Positions 34,869-44,220 of a DNA stretch of 64,000 nt are shown here, one piece after another. A program made the position numbers and the translations under genes. The notes beneath the pieces are model-generated. The model saw only the letters and a program-made list of their open reading frames with translations. It was not told the origin of the DNA and made no database searches. Numbering within the stretch: position 1 is the first letter of the stretch; the number at the start of each line of letters is the position of its first letter. Source of the stretch: JBAXXL01 sp037127915 (GTDB lineage: Bacteria; Bacteroidota; Ignavibacteria; Kapaibacteriales; UBA2268); NCBI GenBank assembly GCA_037127915.1, contig JBAXXL010000010.1:1-64000 (forward strand). The letters are read 5' to 3'.

Positions 34869-37800
34869 TTATTTCACAACTAGCAGCTCCCGCGTCACAT
34901 ACCCCGAAGGTGTGATAATCGTAATATAATATGAACCGGAAGTTAAGTGTTCTGTGTCAATTTCATACCGAGTTTCACCAATTAATAAGCGGATAGCATC
35001 TGTTTTAATGATTTTTCCTTCAGCTGTGGTGATTAATATTTTGGCATCACAAGTTTCGGCATAATTAATATAAAATTCAGCCTTACTGCCGGTTGGGTTC
35101 GGATATAGCTTAATTGAACTAAACTGTTCACTTTCTTTAACGGATACGGCACCTGTTTTTAATTGCCAAGTCTCACTCCAATCAGTAGTATATTCTTTGC
35201 TTACGCCTTTTGCACGCCAGAAATAATTAGTGTTTGTTTCGATATCTGTTTTCGAAAGAGTCCATTTGGTTTCGAAAATTGAATCTTTATCGAAAATAAC
35301 ATTCGTAAATTCAGCATCTTTTGCGACTTGAAGATGATAATATTCCGCCGTTGTTGCTGTAAACCAAGATAAAAGTGTTGGGATAGGAATACCCGTACTT
35401 CCCGTTTTCGGATTGCGGAGTATCAACGTAACCTTTCCGGTTGTGAATGTCCAAATCTGAGACCACTGGGAGGTTCCAAAAGATTCATCATTCCATGCGC
35501 GTACCCGCCAATAATACAGTAATTCCGGTTCAAGGTCTTCTATATATTGCTCTGCTTTGGTTAACGAATCCATCGAATAAACAATATCAGTAAATGATTC
35601 GTTTTTCGATATTTGAAGTTGATAGAATTTCGCACCAACTACTTCATACCATTTGAATTTAATGGTGGTCGGCTGGTCAATGGATTTGTCCGGCGGATTC
35701 AATAAATCCGCGGTTTGTATTCCTGTTTTAAATTCCCAAATATCAGACCAAAGCCCAACACGAGTACCGACAATTAATCTTACACGCCAGTAATAGTCTT
35801 TGTAATATTCCAATTTATCAGTTTGGAATTCGAGCAGATTATTAACTTTTGCATCAACGATGGTTGTTTTGAAATCTGCTGTTTTCGATATTTGAATATG
35901 GTACTGACTACCGCCGTTGTGTTCCAACCAAGTAAATTTAGTATCAAGAGGGACATTAACCTTTTCGTTAGCTGGGGTCTGCAATTCTAAAGGTTTAAAT
36001 GATGTTCTGAACGTCCATATTTCTGAATATTCACTGATTCCTTCAGTATTTACCGATGCTACATGCCAAAAGTAATCAGTCTCGGGTAGCATATTATCGA
36101 TAATTTTAAATGTATCCACACCTGATGAACCTTCAAAAAATAAATCCGTGAATGCTGAATCTTTTGCGACTTGAATAAAATAAGTCTGAGCTTCAGCGGA
36201 TTTATGCCATTTGAACTGCTCGGAAAGCAATTTGTCATTTGAATTATTTTCAGGATAAATTAGCTGTGGAGGACCCATTACCGTACGGAAGTTCCAAACT
36301 TCTGACCAACTGCTGGCGTTGTTGGAAGTAAATGCTTTTACGCGCCAGTAATAAGTTTTTAAACCTAATAACTTATTAGTTGTTATAACTGTATCAGTAT
36401 AATTATCCTTAGAATAAACGACTGCAAAGAAATTCTCATCTTCAGCGACTTGAATTGAATAATGAGTCGCATCCTCTTTTTTATGCCATTTTAAATCAGC
36501 ATTTAGTGGAACGCCAAGTTTACCCTTTTCCGGGCTAATCAAAAACGGGGGTTCCATACCGGTTGTGAATGAATTAATTGACCAAGCACTACGAGCCGAG
36601 TGAGTTTTACTTCTTATCCTCCAATAATATTCTTGGTTATATTTCAATTCTATAATGGACTTTAACGTTGTATCGCCGGTAACATTTGTTTCAAATGGTG
36701 TATAGAATAAATCGGTCTGGTCAATTTGTATTTCATATTCTTCGGCAAACGGTGCGCGCTCCCAAGCAAAAACAGGATGTAGTTCTTCACCCATTATTTC
36801 ATCCTTCGGCGTAATAATTTTTGGCGGTTTTAAATTGTTTGGATTGAGTATTTTGTATAAGGCATTTGTTAATATAAAAGTATAGCCGTATTTATTTGTT
36901 GTGAAGTGACGGACATCATCCATATTATAGCAACCTTTTAAGGTTTGCCAATTTTTTCCTTCATTCGTTGTCGTAAATATTTCATACCTATATCCTTGTG
37001 TTGGTACTTGATAAATTACCCCTAAATACAAATCTCCATCTAAATTGCAACACATGGACTCAATATGCCAAGTATCGTCTTCAACAAATGGTTCCGGGGT
37101 AAATGGAATTTGTAACCACTCACCAACCTTGTTTTTCTGAACATATATCTTTTTTTGCTTTTCAACATAATATAAATTCCCGTCTTGACCATAAATTATT
37201 CGTTCCCAACTAATTTGCTTATTATTAAATGTTGCTCCATTATCTGCTGATTTAGTAAAATTTTCCATTATTTGGAGATAGACATCACCATTTGTTTCAC
37301 ATTTCAAATTACTAATAGGGATTTGGTCATAAAATGTATAAGTCCAAGTTGTATCATTTGCACCGGATTTATAAAAGCGACATTTAATTATAGGTGATCC
37401 CGGCACTCGAGGGTCTAAATATTGCCAAACCACAAATACGGTTTTTGATACGGGGTTGTATTCAACTTCACGAAAAGCACAATATTTAACATCTAAATTA
37501 TTATCTATTAAAAATTTTCTGGGATGATCAAGAATTAACTCAAAGGTTCCTTTATCCGGGAAATACTTATGAACACCATCTTTATCGGCAACATAAAATT
37601 TACCATCAGGTAACAATTCTATATCATATAAAGAATCAGTTTCTATTGAGTTCAGATATTTCCATGTATTTCCATTGTCTTTTGATAAATATAATTTGTG
37701 CATATTTCCATAATCCGCAACCGATACTAAAGAATTATCGTACGCACTTGTAAAAACATTCAAAAACCAAGGGTTTTTATCGTATTGGCCTAACTCAATA

Positions 37801-38819
37801 TCAACAATTTCGTCAGCACAAACTTCCCAGTATAATCCATTATCGGTGCTACGAACAACATCACCATAAGATCGTGTTGCGAGTATAGTACCATTTGGGC
37901 TGACAGTGGAAGCTGTTATTCCAACAGCATAAGTACCCGTTGATTGCCAAGCGTTCCAAAGATTATCCCAAAAATACATTCCTGTCGAGCGAGTACCCAT
38001 TAATAGCTGGTATTTATTTGCCCCGACGGCGGTTACAGCAGTGTCGAGGAGAGGCGCGGTAAATGCATCATACGGGTCATGCCATTGATTACTGTATATG
38101 AGCCATTGAACTCCATCGGGCGTAAACATAACACCCGAACCGTTCGTAGCGGCATAAACATTTCCCGCAGGGTCTTTAACTAAATCGTTAATAAATTTAT
38201 TTTCCAATAGAGTATTCGCAACCATCCATGTTTTACAAGTATCGCGTGATACGTAAAACCCTCCACCCCAAGTACCTGCTAAAATAAAACCATTGTTCAT
38301 TTCTGTAATGCAAGTTACATTGTCATATTGCAAACCTTTGTCAGTCCTTGTCCAATACCTGCCATTATCATCGGAATAGTAAATTCCGCCGCCATAAGTT
38401 CCGCAAAGTAATTTGCCACTCTGCGTAACAGCCAATGCTTGAACAAATAAATTTTTTATTCCGCTATTTTTAGCAACAAAGGTAGCTCCATTATCATTTG
38501 AAAAGTAAACACCCCCTCCAAAAGTAGCGACATATAAATCTTTGTTCTTTGTAATAAGAATATCTTTTATGCAGGGAAATTCCTCGGGAAAAGCGGTCAG
38601 TTTGACCCAATTCGAACCACCATCGTATGATACATATAAACCAGCACCATTTGTACCCGCGTAAACAATTTGATCTGATTTGAACTTAAGCACCTCGATT
38701 TCGTTTCCATAAGGAATAGATACACGGCCCATAAAGTCTTCAGGTGCTCGTGTGACTGCACTTTGCACAATAGTTATTGAAACGAGTAGTAAAAATAAAA
38801 CAATCGATAAATTTTTCAT
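34869..38819 (-). CDS. Secreted Asp-box propeller/FN3 protein with T9SS sorting domain, copy A
   Basis: 1316 residues. The signal peptide (1-20) is followed by a propeller region (about 30-690) with at least six Asp-box (BNR) hairpins, for example SYDGGSNW, SNDNGATF, SDDNGRYW, SKDNGNTW and TTNEGKNW, as in sialidase-like and VPS10-like folds. Then come about six FN3-like modules (about 700-1220), each ending in a YYWRVR...WSxxWxFxT pattern, and a sorting domain from LYPNPTGSKA to ELLVVK. No catalytic sialidase arginines are evident, so a binding or structural role at the surface is more likely than hydrolysis. Paralog of the gene at 39455 with the same length. Confidence 0.88.
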   Translation of the reverse strand: MKNLSIVLFLLLVSITIVQSAVTRAPEDFMGRVSIPYGNEIEVLKFKSDQIVYAGTNGAGLYVSYDGGSNWVKLTAFPEEFPCIKDILITKNKDLYVATFGGGVYFSNDNGATFVAKNSGIKNLFVQALAVTQSGKLLCGTYGGGIYYSDDNGRYWTRTDKGLQYDNVTCITEMNNGFILAGTWGGGFYVSRDTCKTWMVANTLLENKFINDLVKDPAGNVYAATNGSGVMFTPDGVQWLIYSNQWHDPYDAFTAPLLDTAVTAVGANKYQLLMGTRSTGMYFWDNLWNAWQSTGTYAVGITASTVSPNGTILATRSYGDVVRSTDNGLYWEVCADEIVDIELGQYDKNPWFLNVFTSAYDNSLVSVADYGNMHKLYLSKDNGNTWKYLNSIETDSLYDIELLPDGKFYVADKDGVHKYFPDKGTFELILDHPRKFLIDNNLDVKYCAFREVEYNPVSKTVFVVWQYLDPRVPGSPIIKCRFYKSGANDTTWTYTFYDQIPISNLKCETNGDVYLQIMENFTKSADNGATFNNKQISWERIIYGQDGNLYYVEKQKKIYVQKNKVGEWLQIPFTPEPFVEDDTWHIESMCCNLDGDLYLGVIYQVPTQGYRYEIFTTTNEGKNWQTLKGCYNMDDVRHFTTNKYGYTFILTNALYKILNPNNLKPPKIITPKDEIMGEELHPVFAWERAPFAEEYEIQIDQTDLFYTPFETNVTGDTTLKSIIELKYNQEYYWRIRSKTHSARSAWSINSFTTGMEPPFLISPEKGKLGVPLNADLKWHKKEDATHYSIQVAEDENFFAVVYSKDNYTDTVITTNKLLGLKTYYWRVKAFTSNNASSWSEVWNFRTVMGPPQLIYPENNSNDKLLSEQFKWHKSAEAQTYFIQVAKDSAFTDLFFEGSSGVDTFKIIDNMLPETDYFWHVASVNTEGISEYSEIWTFRTSFKPLELQTPANEKVNVPLDTKFTWLEHNGGSQYHIQISKTADFKTTIVDAKVNNLLEFQTDKLEYYKDYYWRVRLIVGTRVGLWSDIWEFKTGIQTADLLNPPDKSIDQPTTIKFKWYEVVGAKFYQLQISKNESFTDIVYSMDSLTKAEQYIEDLEPELLYYWRVRAWNDESFGTSQWSQIWTFTTGKVTLILRNPKTGSTGIPIPTLLSWFTATTAEYYHLQVAKDAEFTNVIFDKDSIFETKWTLSKTDIETNTNYFWRAKGVSKEYTTDWSETWQLKTGAVSVKESEQFSSIKLYPNPTGSKAEFYINYAETCDAKILITTAEGKIIKTDAIRLLIGETRYEIDTEHLTSGSYYITIITPSGYVTRELLVVK

Positions 38820-38870
38820 ATACTCACCAAAATAAATTTTTTTGGATAAATCCTCTATACTTTAAATAAC

Positions 38871-38900
38871 ACCAATTTTGGAATTTTGTTACATTTTTTG
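38871..38900 (-). promoter_or_regulatory. TGTAACAAA upstream element, copy A of the Asp-box pair
   Basis: On the minus strand the segment reads AAATGTAACAAAATTCC, followed by TTGGTGTTATTT, resembling the other three copies. It lies about 65 bp before the ATG. A clear -7 box is not seen. Confidence 0.45.
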
Positions 38901-39363
38901 GTTAAATTATTTGTCATTTATACAAAATATCGTAATATCGACAAAGTATATTGATTATACGGGAAGTAGAGACGTAGCATGCAACGTCAAAAGACAAATA
39001 AATATTTAATACCTTATTCTCTATTCAAACCTTAGTAGGAAAACTGAAATTTATACGCATTTAACCATATTAGCTTGCTTTCGTTTCCCAATAAGCTAAT
39101 AAGGTTTGCGGACAAAACGGTCATATTTCTCTACTAAGGTTAAAATTGAAAACAAGGTTATTGAGAGCTAGCTCTTCAGAGCAAACTGAAAGCATACCCC
39201 CAATAAGGATAGCCTTTTTGACCAATCAATTACGAATTTCAAATTACGAATTACGAAATTTATCTTCTTAATATTTAAAATTCATAATCCAAAATTCAAA
39301 ATTGTTCCAAGATGGATTCCTGCTTCCTCAGGAATGACAACACATCCTATAATCTTATTTCAG

Positions 39364-39403
39364 AAAAAAAGCCGGTCACTGCAATTACGCTCGATGACCG
39401 GCT
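39364..39403 (-). terminator. Terminator of the second 1316-residue gene
   Basis: Stem GCCGGTCA/TGACCGGC (39371-39378 with 39395-39402), followed on the minus strand by T7 (39364-39370). It is part of the duplicated 3' flank. Confidence 0.85.
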
Positions 39404-39454
39404 CTTTCTTCTTCCTTTATAAACTTTATTAACTTGATGAACTTTATAAACTCA

Positions 39455-42400
39455 TTATTTCACAACCACTAATTCACGCGTTACATACCCCGAAGGTGTG
39501 ATAATCGTAATATAATATGAACCGGAAGTTAAGTGTTCTGTGTCAATTTCATACCGAGTTTCACCAATTAATAAGCGGATAGCATCTGTTTTAATGATTT
39601 TTCCTTCAGTTGTGGTGATTAATATTTTTGCATCACAAGTTTCAGCATAATTAATATACAATTCAGCTTTACTGCCCGTAGGATTAGGATAAAGTGTTAT
39701 CGAGCTGAAGAGTTCACTTTCTTTAACCGATACATCGCCGGTAGTGAATTGCCAAGTATCGCTCCAATCAGTAGTATATTGCTTGCTTACGCCTTTAACA
39801 TGCCAGAAATAACTGGTGCTGATTTCAACATCAGTTTTAGATAGCGTATATTGAGTTTCATTAATCGAATCTTTATCGAATACTACGTTCGCGAAAGCGG
39901 CATCTTTAGCAACTTGAAGGTGATAATAATCAGCAGTTGTTGCAGGGAACCACAACACAAGTGTCGGAATACTTACACCGGTACTTCCTGTTTTAGGGTT
40001 GCGTAACACAAGTGTTACCTTACCTGTTGTAAATGTCCAAACATTAGACCATTGCGATGTACCATAAGATTCCTCATTCCAAGCGCGTACTCGCCAAAAG
40101 TATTTTATTTCCGGTTCCAAATCCTCGACGTATTGTTCTGCTTTATCAAGCGAATCCGTTGAGTAAACTAAATCCGTAAACGCTTCATTTTTAGATATTT
40201 GCAATTGGTAGTATTTAACACCAACTATTTCAGACCATTTGAATTTAAGTGTAGTTGGCTGGTTAATTGACTTGTCAGGAGGATTTAGTAAACTTGCTGA
40301 TTCGATACCGGTTTTAAAAATCCTAATATCAGACCAAAGCCCAACACGAGTTCCAACAACTAATCTTACTCGCCAGAAGTAATCTTTGTAATACTCTAAT
40401 TTATTGGTTTGGAATTCAAGAACGTTAGTAACTTTTTGATCAACAACGGTTGTTTTAAAATCAGCAACCTTCGAGATTTGGATTTGATATTGACTTCCGC
40501 CATTGTGCTCCATCCAAGTAAATTTAGTATCAAGCGGTACATTAACCTTTCCATCATCAGGAGAAAATAATTCAACCGGTTTAAGCGATGTTCTGAAAGT
40601 CCAAGTTACTGAATAATCGCTTTTACCGTCAGCATTTACTGAAGCGACATGCCAATAATAATCAGTTTCAGGCAGCATATTATCAATCAGTTTAAATGTA
40701 TCCGCACCAATATTTCCATCAAAAAATAAATCTGTAAATACATCATCTTTTGATACTTGTAAATAATATGTTTGAGCTTCGTCAGCGTTACACCAATAGA
40801 ATTGTTCCGTTGGTAATCTATCGTTTGATAAATTTGCAGGATAAATGAGTTGAGGCGGACCCAATACTGTACGGAAATTCCATACCTCTGACCAACGGCT
40901 GGCGTTGTTTGAAGTAAATGCTTTCACCCGCCAGTAATATACCTTCAAGCCGGTTAATTTATCTGTTGTTAGTGTTGTATCAGGATGATTGAGCTTTTCA
41001 TATACAATTTTATCAAAGTTTTCATCTTCTGCAACTTGAATAGTATAATGCGTCGCATCAAAAAGTTTATGCCATTTTAAATCGGCTTTCAATGGAATCC
41101 CCAATTTTCCTTTTATCGGACTAATTAGTATCGGTGGTTCCAACCCAATCGTAAATGAACCCGCCGTCCAATTACTCAGCGCTGAATGGGTTTTACTCCG
41201 TATCCGCCAATAATACTGTTGATTAAAAGCTAAATCAGTAAATATCGTACAGGTTGTGTCACCAGTAACATTAACTTCAAAAGTTGCGTCCCAGTTATCG
41301 GTAGGGTCTAACTCAATCACATATTCCTCGGCAAGCGGTGCTTTGCGCCATTTAAAAACAGGATGTATCTCTGCACCCATCATATTATCCGCCGGTTCTA
41401 ATGTAGTTGGCGGTTTTAAGTGACTTGGATTGATAACCTTGTATAGTGAATTTGTTAAAAAGTATGAATAACCGTTGTTATCGGCAGTAATTGTTCTGAT
41501 TTTATCCATATTATAGCATCCTTTCATAGTTTGCCAAGTAGTGCCGGTATCGCTTGTCATATATAGCTCATACATATAACCTAACGAAGGCAGTTGCATT
41601 CTAATAGATACGTACAAATCTCCATCTACATTACTCCCTAAGCTCTGAATTACCCATGTTGCACCGGCAACTGATATTTGCGGGGTAAATGGAATTTGCG
41701 ACCAAGTACCTACCTTCTTCTTTTTAACATAAATCTCGTTTAAAGTATTCCAATAATATAGATAACCTTCTTTGCCATATATCATTTTTTGCGGGGTGGT
41801 TTCTAATGTGTTAAATGTAGCTCCACCGTCAGTGGATTGCGAAAAATTTGCTCCAATTTTAAGATAGATATCGCCATTAGTTTCGCAATTCAATGTAGTA
41901 AGAGGGCTTTTTAAATAATTGGTAAACGTCCAAGATTGTCCATTATTAATGGATTTATATAACCTATATTCCAATCTTTTGTAAGGAGGATCGGGTGGGG
42001 GAGGACCGGGGTCGGCAGGTTCGAATAATTCATAAGTCGCAAACAATGATTTGGATACCGGATTATATTCGATTTCTTGAAATTTGTAAAAAGAATTAGG
42101 TTCTGCAGAATTATCGCAAACTACATCAAAAGTTCCTGTTGTGGTAGAATACTTGTGAATACCTGCATCATCGGCAACAAAAATTGTTCCATCAGGAGTG
42201 ATTTCAACATCGAATACATCGCTAGTGGTAATTGAATTCAAGTATTGCCACGAGTTACCATGGTCTTTCGATTGATACAATCTTTGTTTAGTCCCTGAAT
42301 CTACAACAGAGACTAAGGAATTATCAAAATCCCCAACAAAGACATTTAAAAACGTAGGACTAAGATTATTCGATTCCAATGGGATATCTATAATCTGATC

Positions 42401-43405
42401 AGCACAAATAACCCACTTTAGACCGTTATCTGTACTACGGATAACATCTCCAAACGAGCGTGTAGCTAATATAGTTCCATTTGGGCTGACGGCGCAAGAT
42501 GTAATCCCAGCGCTAAGATCACCTGAGTTTTGCCAAGCATTCCAAAGGTCATCCCAATAATACATACCAGCCGAACGAGTGCCCATCAAAATCTGAAAAG
42601 CATTTGCACCACTTGAAGTGGCGGCAGTATCCATTAAGGGTTGAGTAAATCCGTCATAATCTTTATGCCATTTTGTACTATATGGTAGCCACTGCATTCC
42701 ATCACCTGAAAACATAACGCCCGCGCCATTCGTTGCGGCATAAAGCTTTCCTGTTAAATCTTGGGATAAATCATTGATAAACAAATTGCTTAATTGTGTA
42801 TTGGAAAGCAACCAAGTTTTGCAGGTGTCGCGAGATACATAAAACCCGCCACCATAGGAACCTGCAACAATTCTACCATTTTTCATTACTTGAATACAAT
42901 TGATATTATCATATCTCAAACCGCGATCTGTACGGACCCAATTAGCACCATTATCTCTGGAATAAAATACTCCGCTCCCATAAGTACCGCAAATAAGCAT
43001 TCCATCATTGGTTATGGCAAGCGCTTGGGTATAAAGATTTGTCAAACCATTGTTTTTGGGAGTGAAAGTGCTACCGTTATCCTTTGAAAAATAAATGCCG
43101 CCTCCATAAGTAGCAACATAAATATCCTTACCTTGCACGATTATTATATCTTTAATACAAGGAAATTCTTCAGGAAAACCGGTTAATTTTGCCCAATTTG
43201 AGCCGGCGTCGTAGGATATATATAATCCTGAACCATTGGTTCCGGCAAAAACTACTAGGTCGGTCTTAAACTTCAAGACATCAACCTCAGTTCCGTAGGG
43301 TATAGATGTTCTGCCCAGAAAATCTTCCGGCGCGCGAGTCAATGCCGCAGTCAAAAGCATTGGAATCGATAGTAGAAGAAATAAAATAATAAATACTTTT
43401 TTCAT
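39455..43405 (-). CDS. Secreted Asp-box propeller/FN3 protein with T9SS sorting domain, copy B
   Basis: 1316 residues, the same domain order as copy A and clearly similar along the whole length. The first half differs more, for instance a proline-rich loop ADPGPPPPDPPYKR near residue 465 that copy A lacks. The last 60 codons and about 400 bp of 3' flank are almost the same as in copy A, which points to recent conversion of the 3' part. Asp-box hairpins include SYDAGSNW, SKDNGSTF, SRDNGANW and SKDHGNSW. The sorting domain runs from LYPNPTGSKA to ELVVVK. A near-consensus promoter sits just upstream. A surface or extracellular binding role is inferred. Confidence 0.88.
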   Translation of the reverse strand: MKKVFIILFLLLSIPMLLTAALTRAPEDFLGRTSIPYGTEVDVLKFKTDLVVFAGTNGSGLYISYDAGSNWAKLTGFPEEFPCIKDIIIVQGKDIYVATYGGGIYFSKDNGSTFTPKNNGLTNLYTQALAITNDGMLICGTYGSGVFYSRDNGANWVRTDRGLRYDNINCIQVMKNGRIVAGSYGGGFYVSRDTCKTWLLSNTQLSNLFINDLSQDLTGKLYAATNGAGVMFSGDGMQWLPYSTKWHKDYDGFTQPLMDTAATSSGANAFQILMGTRSAGMYYWDDLWNAWQNSGDLSAGITSCAVSPNGTILATRSFGDVIRSTDNGLKWVICADQIIDIPLESNNLSPTFLNVFVGDFDNSLVSVVDSGTKQRLYQSKDHGNSWQYLNSITTSDVFDVEITPDGTIFVADDAGIHKYSTTTGTFDVVCDNSAEPNSFYKFQEIEYNPVSKSLFATYELFEPADPGPPPPDPPYKRLEYRLYKSINNGQSWTFTNYLKSPLTTLNCETNGDIYLKIGANFSQSTDGGATFNTLETTPQKMIYGKEGYLYYWNTLNEIYVKKKKVGTWSQIPFTPQISVAGATWVIQSLGSNVDGDLYVSIRMQLPSLGYMYELYMTSDTGTTWQTMKGCYNMDKIRTITADNNGYSYFLTNSLYKVINPSHLKPPTTLEPADNMMGAEIHPVFKWRKAPLAEEYVIELDPTDNWDATFEVNVTGDTTCTIFTDLAFNQQYYWRIRSKTHSALSNWTAGSFTIGLEPPILISPIKGKLGIPLKADLKWHKLFDATHYTIQVAEDENFDKIVYEKLNHPDTTLTTDKLTGLKVYYWRVKAFTSNNASRWSEVWNFRTVLGPPQLIYPANLSNDRLPTEQFYWCNADEAQTYYLQVSKDDVFTDLFFDGNIGADTFKLIDNMLPETDYYWHVASVNADGKSDYSVTWTFRTSLKPVELFSPDDGKVNVPLDTKFTWMEHNGGSQYQIQISKVADFKTTVVDQKVTNVLEFQTNKLEYYKDYFWRVRLVVGTRVGLWSDIRIFKTGIESASLLNPPDKSINQPTTLKFKWSEIVGVKYYQLQISKNEAFTDLVYSTDSLDKAEQYVEDLEPEIKYFWRVRAWNEESYGTSQWSNVWTFTTGKVTLVLRNPKTGSTGVSIPTLVLWFPATTADYYHLQVAKDAAFANVVFDKDSINETQYTLSKTDVEISTSYFWHVKGVSKQYTTDWSDTWQFTTGDVSVKESELFSSITLYPNPTGSKAELYINYAETCDAKILITTTEGKIIKTDAIRLLIGETRYEIDTEHLTSGSYYITIITPSGYVTRELVVVK

Positions 43406-43424
43406 TGATTCACCATAAAAATTA

Positions 43425-43456
43425 CAAATTTACATACTATATATAATAATAACAAA
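43425..43456 (-). promoter_or_regulatory. Promoter of copy B, Bacteroidetes type
   Basis: On the minus strand TTTG (43456-43453), exactly 20 bp, then TAAATTTG (43432-43425), a full match to TTTG-N19-21-TAnnTTTG. The ATG at 43405 is 19 bp below the -7 box, with GGTGA before it, so the leader would be very short. Confidence 0.7.
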
Positions 43457-43464
43457 TAATTTCA

Positions 43465-43480
43465 AGATTTGTTACATTAT
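43465..43480 (-). promoter_or_regulatory. TGTAACAAA upstream element, copy B of the Asp-box pair
   Basis: The plus strand reads TTTGTTACAT at 43468-43477, twelve bases upstream of the -33 box of the copy B promoter. This position suits an activator site. Confidence 0.5.
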
Positions 43481-44144
43481 TTTACAAAAATAATTAAAAA
43501 ATACATTTTAATCCAGAAGAATGCAGAAATAATGCTCAATTGTCAATTATCTAAATCAGAATACCCAGGATTAATTTAAAATTGACAGTTGATAGTTGAA
43601 AATGAGAAAGAAGAATAAGAATAGCACACAGATGACGCAGATTTGGTAGAAAAACGAAGAAGTTTCTTGCCCGATGTATGAAGCTGATATCTCGCTGATG
43701 TATATATATATGTCATAACCGCGGAAGCGGTTATCCATCTTCAAAATGGGTATAGGGTATGGGGTTTGAGAAGAAAGAAGAAATTATGCCTTTAGGAATA
43801 TAATGTTTTTAGCTAGAATGATGAATAGGATATACGGAGTGCCTTTAGGTACGGAATCAATTGACAGTTGATAGTTGAAAATGAGAAGAAAAGAGACCTC
43901 ACCCCAACCCTCTCCTAAAAGGAGAGGGAGTAAGAACGTCATATATTTCAATGTCTTGTCGTTATGGCGAAAGCAGTTATCCATCTTCAAAATGGGTATA
44001 CGGTATGGGGTATGGGGTTTAGGAAGAAGAGAAGAAATTATGCCTTTAGGCATATGATGTTTATAGCAAGAATGACGTATAGGATATACGTAGTGCCTTT
44101 AGGTACGGAATCAATGGAAAATGCGAAGAAAGAGGAAAAATCAA

Positions 44145-44187
44145 TAAAAAAAAGATGTCCAGCACCTTCGCGTGGTGTTGGACATCT
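44145..44187 (-). terminator. Terminator of the first GEVED/Ig-like gene
   Basis: Stem 44153-44166 with 44174-44187 (AGATGTCCAGCACC/GGTGTTGGACATCT, one G-T pair) with a 7-nt loop. On the minus strand the stem ends in eight T (44146-44153). It is a relative of the inverted repeat at 34307-34339. Confidence 0.8.
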
Positions 44188-44220
44188 GCATGCTAAAGCA
44201 TGGGGTTGATATATATATAA

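Larger units (their letters stand above)
38820..39454. repeat. Intergenic repeat block C
   Basis: No gene. From the left: upstream region of copy A with a TGTAACAAA element (38884-38894), a GAGACGTAGCATGCAACGTC palindrome at 38969, and the 39012-39424 segment that duplicates 34446-34862, including the TCCTGC/CAGGA palindrome and terminator. Confidence 0.8.
43406..44220. repeat. Intergenic repeat block D with a tandem composite unit
   Basis: No gene. It begins with the promoter region of copy B and then becomes a mosaic. A composite unit of about 150 bp occurs twice (43713-43860 and 43961-44114); both contain a GTTATCCATCTTCAAAATGGG stretch, a G-rich GGTATGGGG tract, AGAAATTATGCCTTTAGG and GTGCCTTTAGGTACGGAATC. 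Between them lies the palindrome CCCTCTCC TAAAA GGAGAGGG (43908-43928), and 43715-43734 is the palindrome ATAACCGCGGAAGCGGTTAT. The block ends with the terminator of the next gene. Confidence 0.8.

Noticed and set aside
34869..43405. Asp-box genes as sialidases
   Set aside because: Asp-box hairpins are present, but I could not find the catalytic arginine triad or the Tyr/Glu nucleophile pair.
43784..44209. Short frames in both directions in repeat block D
   Set aside because: They are translations of palindromic repeats (for example SPQPSPKRRG) and not genes.
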